A stretch of DNA of 11,549 nt from an uncultured Alphaproteobacteria bacterium (GTDB lineage Bacteria > Pseudomonadota > Alphaproteobacteria > Micavibrionales > Micavibrionaceae): assembly GCA_937124505.1 (NCBI GenBank), contig CAKZKV010000277.1:1-11549 (forward strand), written 5' to 3'. Made by a program: the position numbers and the translations under genes. This document shows, piece after piece, positions 6,855 through 11,549 of this stretch (position 1 is its first letter; every line of letters begins with the position of its first letter). Below the pieces are notes generated by a model, which was not told where the DNA came from, did not search any database, and saw only the letters and a list, made by a program, of their open reading frames with translations.

Positions 6855-8126
6855 TTAAACTTTCCTGAAGATAAGTGACGCGTTCGTTCCGCCGAAGCCG
6901 AAAGAGTTTGAGAGGGCGATGTTCACTTCTTTTTCCTGCGCTGTTTTTGGAACCAGATTCATGCCCTGACAGTTTTCAGACGGGTTTTCAAGGTTCAGGG
7001 TTGGGGGCAGAATGCCTGTTTCCATGGCTTTGAGAGAGTACACTGCTTCAACAGCTCCCGCAGCCCCTAGCAGATGGCCAATAGCTGATTTTGTGGACGA
7101 CATGGCGACCGTGTCAAGATGGTTCGCAAACAGGCGTTTGACAGCACCGAATTCAATGCCGTCGCCAAGCGGTGTGGACGTGCCGTGCGCGTTAATATAA
7201 TCGATATCTTCGGGATTTAGTTGCGCCCGTTTCAGCGCAGCTTTCATGGCGCGGAAGCCGCCGTCCCCGTCTTCTGCAGGGGAGGTAATATGGTGGGCAT
7301 CACCGGAAAGACCGTAGCCAATAACTTCGCCATAAATTTTTGCGCCTCTGGCCTTGGCATGTTCATATTCTTCGAGGATGACCATTCCGGCGCCTTCCCC
7401 CATGACAAAGCCGTCTCTGCCTTGATCCCATGGGCGGGAGGCATGATCCGGGTCATCATTATAGCCTGTGGAAAGGGCGCGGGCAGCTGAAAATCCTGCA
7501 ACACCCAAACGGCATACCGCGCCTTCCGCGCCGCCGGCAATCATAACATCTGCATCATCCAGCGCGATCAAACGGGCGGCATCACCAATGGCATGCGTTC
7601 CAGTCGCACAGGCCGTCACGACCGAGTGGTTCGGGCCTTTATAGCCGTATTTTATAGAGACATGTCCACTGACCAGATTAATCAGGGCGGCGGGAACAAA
7701 GAAGGGTGATACGCGACGGGGGCCCCGCTCTGCCATCAGCAGGGATGTTTTATATATTTCATCCAGTCCGCCAATGCCGGAACCAATCAGGCAGCCGGTG
7801 CGGCAGGCATCTTCTTCTGTCTTGATTTCCCAGCCGGAATCTTTGATGGCTTCCTGGGCTGCTGTCAGGCCATATGTGATAAATATATCAACCTTACGTT
7901 GTTCCTTTGGCTCAACATAAAGATTGGCATTATATTCACCGGGGGCTGGTGTTTCACTGTCTGTTGTTGGAATTTGCCCGGCTATCTGCGAAGCAATATC
8001 AGACACATCGAAACGTTCGATTTTTCTGATACCGCTTTTTCCGTTTGTGATTTGATCCCAGTTCCACTGGACCCCCAGGCCCAGCGGAGACAATATTCCA
8101 AGTCCGGTAACGACAACGCGACGCAT
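6855..8126 (-). CDS. fabF: 3-oxoacyl-ACP synthase II
   Basis: FabF is the condensing enzyme that elongates acyl-ACP with malonyl-ACP in type II fatty-acid synthesis. The 423-aa product begins MRRVVVTGLG as the family does. The catalytic triad is visible: Cys173 in VTACATGTH, His314 in NAHGTSTPLGD and His351 in KSAIGHLLGAAGA. The C-terminal glycine-rich NSFGFGGTNASL (407-418) is intact. It lies between acpP and mltG, the usual alphaproteobacterial order. The start is fixed by homology, yet the 50 bases upstream contain no Shine-Dalgarno-like sequence. The 170-base gap to acpP holds strong hairpins, so expression relative to acpP may be set after transcription. Confidence 0.97.
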   Translation of the reverse strand: MRRVVVTGLGILSPLGLGVQWNWDQITNGKSGIRKIERFDVSDIASQIAGQIPTTDSETPAPGEYNANLYVEPKEQRKVDIFITYGLTAAQEAIKDSGWEIKTEEDACRTGCLIGSGIGGLDEIYKTSLLMAERGPRRVSPFFVPAALINLVSGHVSIKYGYKGPNHSVVTACATGTHAIGDAARLIALDDADVMIAGGAEGAVCRLGVAGFSAARALSTGYNDDPDHASRPWDQGRDGFVMGEGAGMVILEEYEHAKARGAKIYGEVIGYGLSGDAHHITSPAEDGDGGFRAMKAALKRAQLNPEDIDYINAHGTSTPLGDGIEFGAVKRLFANHLDTVAMSSTKSAIGHLLGAAGAVEAVYSLKAMETGILPPTLNLENPSENCQGMNLVPKTAQEKEVNIALSNSFGFGGTNASLIFRKV

Positions 8127-8176
8127 GATTTTGTAATTTACTTGTGATTATGAATGAAAATCAACCCACTTTATGT

Positions 8177-8284
8177 TGCATCCTGATCCGACCAACGGAA
8201 GAGATCAGGATCCAGGAGCAAATGGATAATTTTGTGATTTTGTCTCTGGATCCTGACAATTTGCGATGCAAATGTCAGGATGCA
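8177..8284. repeat. Nested hairpin block in the acpP-fabF gap
   Basis: Hairpin A pairs ATCCTGATC (8180-8188) with GATCAGGAT (8203-8211). Hairpin B pairs 8250-8264 with 8268-8281, giving 14 base pairs with one bulged A and a GAT loop. The two are also complementary to each other: TGCATCCTGA (8177-8186) with TCAGGATGCA (8275-8284), and TCAGGATCCA (8205-8214) with TGGATCCTGA (8247-8256). The block can therefore fold as two hairpins or one long stem. Hairpin B begins about 13 bases after the acpP stop codon in the minus-strand transcript. Confidence 0.85.
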
Positions 8285-8296
8285 TGTAAATTCGTC

Positions 8297-8536
8297 TTAT
8301 TCAGCAGCGTTTTCATTGATGAAGGAAATAGCATCACCAACAGTCTGAATTTTTTCAGCCGCATCGTCAGGAATTTCAACATTGAATTCTTCTTCGAAGG
8401 CCATGACCAACTCAACCGTATCCAGTGAGTCAGCACCCAGATCATCGATAAAGCTGGCTTCTTCTGTTACTTTTGCTTCATCAGCGCCAAGATGTTCGAC
8501 AACGATCTTTTTTACGCGGTCTGCAATATCACTCAT
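8297..8536 (-). CDS. acpP: Acyl carrier protein
   Basis: ACP carries growing acyl chains on a 4'-phosphopantetheine arm in the cytoplasm. The product is 79 aa and acidic, the standard size. Ser37 in [12 protein letters not shown] is the phosphopantetheine attachment site. The rest ([17 protein letters not shown], 47-63, and VGDAISFI) matches the four-helix ACP fold. An AAGGA sequence lies about 9 bases before the ATG in an A-rich leader. The 120-base gap after lysS and a promoter candidate within it suggest that acpP has its own transcription start. The hairpin block just past the stop could protect the 3' end of a short abundant acpP mRNA; that is inference. Confidence 0.97.
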   Translation of the reverse strand: MSDIADRVKKIVVEHLGADEAKVTEEASFIDDLGADSLDTVELVMAFEEEFNVEIPDDAAEKIQTVGDAISFINENAAE

Positions 8537-8596
8537 AATTTTTTTCCTTTTTCTGATTTATTCGTGAATCATTTTGTAATGTAAACAAGTCGGGCG

Positions 8597-8624
8597 AAAT
8601 TACCAGACTCAATTTTAAAAGCAA
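8597..8624 (-). promoter_or_regulatory. Candidate acpP promoter
   Basis: On the minus strand TTGCTT (8619-8624) and TAATTT (8597-8602) are 16 bases apart in the lysS-acpP gap, about 60 bases before the acpP start. The boxes are partial matches to the sigma-70 consensus. Other spacings in this AT-rich gap are possible. Confidence 0.3.
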
Positions 8625-8656
8625 GAATTTTCTTTCAGGTTATCCACAAGACATTC

Positions 8657-10627
8657 TCATTTATATAACGAAAATTTCTTTGTAATTTCATTGAGCTTGT
8701 CGCGTTCTCCAAACAGGCAGAGCGCCAGAAAATCCAGTTCCGCTGTTTTCTTTTCTTTTGTGGCTTCCACTTGCTCCTTTGTTTTGCCAATGGTCATCGT
8801 ATCCGTAAAATCGGTGAAGAGAACCCCTTCGGCAATGGCCTTTTCACGGGCGGTCTTCAACTGGCTGGAGTTCTTTGCCTTTAAAGCAATGACCGGGTAG
8901 TGGGAGATGGAGGGATGAATATTGCCATCCGCATCCTGATAATCGACAAAGCAAAAGTCCTCTGGAGTTTCTGCCTGTCCCACCAGCCCGGCAACCGCAT
9001 GGCCAACGGCGTTGAGAATGCGCCCCTGACTTTCTTCCTTGCCATTGACGACGACGACAAAGCGTTTCTGATTTTCGTCAATGCTTTGCCAGACCTCATT
9101 ATTATCATTGTCCGCCGCCGCAATGCGTGGGGCAGAGGAAGACTGCGCTTTAGGCTTGAGGGTCGGGAAGCAAATTACATCGCGGATGTTATGTGAGTTG
9201 GTCAGCAGCATCACCAGCCGGTCAATGCCGATACCATATCCTCCTGTTGGCGGCAGGCCATAGCGCAGGGCCGTGACAAAATCATCATCCAGCATTTGCG
9301 CTTCGTCGTCGCCGGATTCTTTTTGGGCGACTTGTCCCTCAAAATTAGCCAGCTGGATGTCCGGGTCGTTCAGCTCGGTATAGGCATTGCAGATTTCCCA
9401 TCCGTTGCAGAAGCTTTCAAAGCGTTCCACCAGACGAGGATTGTTGCGGTGAATTTTTGCCAGCGGGGAAATGTCATGCGGATGGTCGGTGATGTGAGTC
9501 GGCTGGATGAGCGTCGGTTCCACACAGGCATCGAACATCTCTTCCACGATCTGTCCCCAGTTCAGTTTCGGATCAAGTTTCAGTCCGTAATCGGCGGCGG
9601 CCTGATATGCCTGTTCCGCCGTGTTAAAAGCCATAAAGTCGATGCCGCTTTTTTCTGTGACGGCATCCACCATGCTGATCCGTTTCCACGGGGTTTTAAA
9701 GCAGACCTCGTTTTCCCCGATGGTGATCGTGTCCTTTCCGTGAATATGCAGAACAGCCTGATAGACGCACTCCTCAATCACTTTCATGATGTCATTATAA
9801 TCCATATAGGCTTCATAGCCTTCGATAGAGGTGTATTCTGGATTATGTTTGATCGAAATGCCTTCATTGCGGAACAGGCGGCCAATCTCAAATACCTTGT
9901 CCGCCATCCCGCCGACAATCAGGCGTTTCAGGTAGAGTTCCGGCGCCACGCGCAGGAAAAAATCACTGCTCAGGGCATTGTGATGAGTGACGAACGGCCT
10001 GGCCGAGGCCCCGCCCATAATCGGATGCAGGACAGGCGTTTCGACTTCGATTGCACCGCGATCTTCCATAAATTTGCGGATGAATGAGATAATCTGCGAG
10101 CGCTTGCGCAGGGTATCACGGCTATCCTCATTCATAATCAAATCGATATAACGCTGGCGATAGCGTTGCTCAATGTCCGTCAGGCCGTGATATTTGTCTG
10201 GCAATGGCAAGGTCGATTTTGTCAGAATATTAAAAGAAACCGCCCGGATAGAGAGTTCCCCGCGTGGGGTGCGGCGGATCGTGCCCGTGGCATCAATAAT
10301 ATCGCCAATATCCAGAAATTTCAGTTTGGCAAGTTCGTCTTCACTCATAGAATCGGCATGGCAGAACACCTGAATGCGTCCGGACGTGTCCATCAGGTCA
10401 ATAAACATGCCGCTGTTGCGCACGGCCATCACGCGTCCTGCCACAGAAACCGTATCCTCTGTTTCGGCCCCGTTTTGCAGTTCCTTGTATTTCTTTTGCA
10501 AGTCTGCTGCCATCGCGTTCCGTTTAAAGTGGTGCGGATAGGGGCTTAGCCCGGCCTCTTTCATGGCATCGCGTTTGGCGAGTTTTGCTTCTTCCGGATC
10601 TGTGAGTGGTGTTTTTTCAACAGACAT
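8657..10627 (-). CDS. lysS: Class II lysyl-tRNA synthetase with extra C-terminal domain
   Basis: LysS charges tRNA-Lys with lysine in the cytoplasm. The product is 656 aa from the ATG at 10627; the family is usually about 500 aa. An OB-fold anticodon-binding domain (about 60-138) is followed by the class II core: motif 1 around EDRGAIEVETPVL (188-200), GGASARPFV (205-213), motif 2 FRNEGIS with NPEYTSIEGYEAY (252-274), and motif 3 GYGIGIDRLVMLL (463-475). The core ends near residue 490. A low-complexity linker (about 491-520, with SSSAP and DNDNN) joins a further domain at 521-656, described separately. The ATG is preferred to an in-frame TTG at 10633 because AAAAGG lies 7 bases before it, while the TTG touches that site. 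There is no stop or frame change at the junction. The gene sits where fabG usually precedes acpP. Confidence 0.96.
   Translation of the reverse strand: MSVEKTPLTDPEEAKLAKRDAMKEAGLSPYPHHFKRNAMAADLQKKYKELQNGAETEDTVSVAGRVMAVRNSGMFIDLMDTSGRIQVFCHADSMSEDELAKLKFLDIGDIIDATGTIRRTPRGELSIRAVSFNILTKSTLPLPDKYHGLTDIEQRYRQRYIDLIMNEDSRDTLRKRSQIISFIRKFMEDRGAIEVETPVLHPIMGGASARPFVTHHNALSSDFFLRVAPELYLKRLIVGGMADKVFEIGRLFRNEGISIKHNPEYTSIEGYEAYMDYNDIMKVIEECVYQAVLHIHGKDTITIGENEVCFKTPWKRISMVDAVTEKSGIDFMAFNTAEQAYQAAADYGLKLDPKLNWGQIVEEMFDACVEPTLIQPTHITDHPHDISPLAKIHRNNPRLVERFESFCNGWEICNAYTELNDPDIQLANFEGQVAQKESGDDEAQMLDDDFVTALRYGLPPTGGYGIGIDRLVMLLTNSHNIRDVICFPTLKPKAQSSSAPRIAAADNDNNEVWQSIDENQKRFVVVVNGKEESQGRILNAVGHAVAGLVGQAETPEDFCFVDYQDADGNIHPSISHYPVIALKAKNSSQLKTAREKAIAEGVLFTDFTDTMTIGKTKEQVEATKEKKTAELDFLALCLFGERDKLNEITKKFSLYK
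8660..9067 (-). other. DUF2000-like (PTH2-fold) domain fused to LysS
   Basis: The segment encodes residues 521-656 of the lysS product. It opens with a beta strand and helix (KRFVVVVNGKE, then GRILNAVGHAVAGLVG), continues with VDYQDADGNIHPSISHYPVI and the helix LKTAREKAIAEGV, and ends with LDFLALCLFGERDKLNEITK. This order matches DUF2000 as I remember it: an initial 'KxAVVVR' strand, 'LNVxAxLASGLxG', 'YxDADG', 'RRAxERGL', and an ending of 'GLALRGxxxxVDKVxKGLSLH' type. DUF2000 proteins are normally stand-alone, about 140 aa, with a peptidyl-tRNA-hydrolase-2-like fold and no established function. A tRNA-related role here is inference from that fold and the fusion partner. Confidence 0.7.
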
Positions 10628-10693
10628 GTTCAAACCTTTTCATTTTTTCTGTATCATCTATGATCAATAGAAGTGATAAATCAAGGGGTTTCT

Positions 10694-11374
10694 ATGATTT
10701 CTGGGAAAGAATCCGGCGTTGTGATCTGGTATATTCTGATTGCCATCGTCTTATTTGCTGCCTTGTCCTTCTCATTTGTACGATCCAGTGAGAATACGCA
10801 GTCTACGGCGAACAAAGAGCAGGCAAAGGTGACGGCAAATGAAATCTTGCGCTACAGCAAAAGCCTGAAGCTGGCCGTGCAACAATTAATCTCTGTGCAT
10901 GGCTGCGCGGAGAATGACGTCAGTTTTTATTCCGATAAATGGGCAATCCCCGGGGATTACGATAACGCCAACACACCTGTTGCAGGTGGTGATTTCAATT
11001 GTTTTATATTTAATTCGCAAGGAGCGGGCATTAACTGGAAGGGGGCATTTGAACTTGGCTATCTTCCTGAAATTACTGCGGATTGTGATGTGGATGGTGT
11101 CGGGACAACGGGGGCGGACATTGTGATGGTGATGAACAACGTCTCTCTGGAAATATGCCGGGAAATCAATAAGCTGTCAGGTGTGTCCATGACAGGAAAT
11201 ATGCCGGATACGCAACCATCATCCTGTAATTATAACTCAAATGCACAAGGCGCGTTTGCTTCTGTGGGGACATTGGCCGGTGCAACGGGGGAGGAAACAG
11301 CCTGTCTTGTCGGATCAGGCGGCATGCAACCCTCAGGGCAATATTATATCTACAGCACGATTTATGCGCGGTAG
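10694..11374 (+). CDS. Pilin-like single-pass exported protein, function unknown
   Basis: The 226-aa product has a short charged N-terminus (MISGKESG), a hydrophobic helix at about 9-29 ending in Arg30, a probable amphipathic helix (about 38-67) and an exported domain rich in Gly, Asn and Ser. This is the layout of a type IV pilin or pseudopilin, but the canonical Gly-Phe cleavage site and the Glu at +5 are absent, so processing by prepilin peptidase is doubtful. Six cysteines (71, 103, 131, 155, 178, 204), all in the exported part, could form three disulfides. EICREINKLSG (153-163) is the most motif-like stretch. The ATG at 10694 follows AAGGGG at 5-base spacing, so the upstream in-frame ATG at 10673 is not used. 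It is divergent from lysS with a 66-bp gap and has no pilus genes beside it. I recall similar uncharacterised proteins in alphaproteobacteria but cannot name the family. Confidence 0.8.
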   Translation: MISGKESGVVIWYILIAIVLFAALSFSFVRSSENTQSTANKEQAKVTANEILRYSKSLKLAVQQLISVHGCAENDVSFYSDKWAIPGDYDNANTPVAGGDFNCFIFNSQGAGINWKGAFELGYLPEITADCDVDGVGTTGADIVMVMNNVSLEICREINKLSGVSMTGNMPDTQPSSCNYNSNAQGAFASVGTLAGATGEETACLVGSGGMQPSGQYYIYSTIYAR

Positions 11375-11395
11375 GGGTTTACTCAATCAAAAAAG

Positions 11396-11431
11396 TGGCA
11401 TCCTGAACTTGTTTCAGGATCCATGGTGCCA
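11396..11431. repeat. Dispersed hairpin repeat, reverse copy
   Basis: ATCCTGAA (11400-11407) pairs with TTCAGGAT (11413-11420), and the outer TGGCA (11396-11400) pairs loosely with TGCCA (11427-11431). Bases 11400-11420 are the exact reverse complement of 5726-5746. It lies 21 bases after the pilin-like gene and may act as a transcript 3' end, although no T-tract follows. Confidence 0.8.
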
Positions 11432-11457
11432 AACAAAAAATCTTCATATTTCATACT

Positions 11458-11482
11458 GCATGCTTAAACAAGTTCAGCATGC
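11458..11482. repeat. Variant of the same hairpin with a changed stem
   Basis: GCATGCT (11458-11464) pairs with AGCATGC (11476-11482). The loop region keeps the AACAAGTTCA core of the 5726-5746 element, while both stem arms differ in a way that preserves pairing. This supports selection on, or copying of, a folded structure. Confidence 0.7.
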
Positions 11483-11495
11483 CAATAATATAGAA

Positions 11496-11549
11496 TATAG
11501 TTGTTCTGCTTAAGAATTAGACACATGCCCCGTTTCGTCATCACACGCT
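11496..11549. repeat. Right copy of 54-bp perfect terminal inverted repeat
   Basis: This is the exact reverse complement of bases 2-55, running to the window edge. The rest of the 175-base tail after the pilin-like gene holds only the two hairpins listed above; I see no gene in it. Confidence 0.9.

Noticed and set aside
8177..8284. CRISPR-like array in the acpP-fabF gap
   Set aside because: The repeats are inverted hairpin arms with no regular direct repeat-spacer spacing.
9296..10087. A 263-codon open frame on the plus strand inside lysS
   Set aside because: It is fully antisense to the strongly supported synthetase core, has no recognisable domain, and is explained by the codon use of lysS on the other strand.
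10628..10693. Divergent promoters between lysS and the pilin-like gene
   Set aside because: Only poor matches were found on both strands (for example TTGATT with ATAGAT, and TATGAT without a -35), too weak to list as features.
1..11549. Composite transposon or mobile island bounded by the terminal inverted repeat
   Set aside because: There is no transposase, integrase or cargo-like gene. The contents are housekeeping genes in a partly conserved order.

Overview
The window looks like ordinary chromosome from an alphaproteobacterium of medium GC content. The main clues are the adjacent acpP-fabF-mltG order, a PAS sensor kinase of the type common in that class, and intergenic hairpin repeats of the 'ATCCTGAA...TTCAGGAT' and 'ATTCCGGC...GCCGGAAT' kinds that are scattered through many alphaproteobacterial genomes. 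I cannot place it below class. There is no phage, plasmid, transposase, CRISPR or RNA gene.

Left part (1-5645). anmK (cell-wall recycling) comes first, with a dispersed repeat directly in front of its start. A betaine-homocysteine methyltransferase-like gene follows and ends at a strong bidirectional terminator (2377-2403). It converges there with a minus-strand SAM-dependent methyltransferase. That methyltransferase is divergent, across 42 bp, from the tRNA t6A gene tsaC/sua5. A soluble PAS-histidine kinase with its own good promoter candidate comes next. A repeat block (5683-5749) separates this half from the next.

Right part (5763-11374). Four minus-strand genes lie in the order lysS, acpP, fabF, mltG (in transcription order). 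acpP, fabF and mltG form the usual alphaproteobacterial fatty-acid/cell-wall cluster, but the gene upstream is lysS and not fabG. LysS carries an extra C-terminal domain of about 135 residues that resembles DUF2000, a family with a peptidyl-tRNA-hydrolase-2-like fold. This is the most unusual thing in the window. The acpP-fabF gap holds two strong hairpins that can also pair with each other. A pilin-like single-pass exported protein is divergent from lysS.

The two window ends carry a 54-bp perfect inverted repeat (2-55 and 11496-11549). The genes inside are housekeeping genes, so I read this as a multicopy repeat where an assembly contig broke, not as transposon ends. Functionally the window mixes translation (LysS, TsaC), lipid and cell-wall metabolism (ACP, FabF, MltG, AnmK), possible methyl-group metabolism (BHMT-like and a GNMT/GSMT-like methyltransferase) and signalling.
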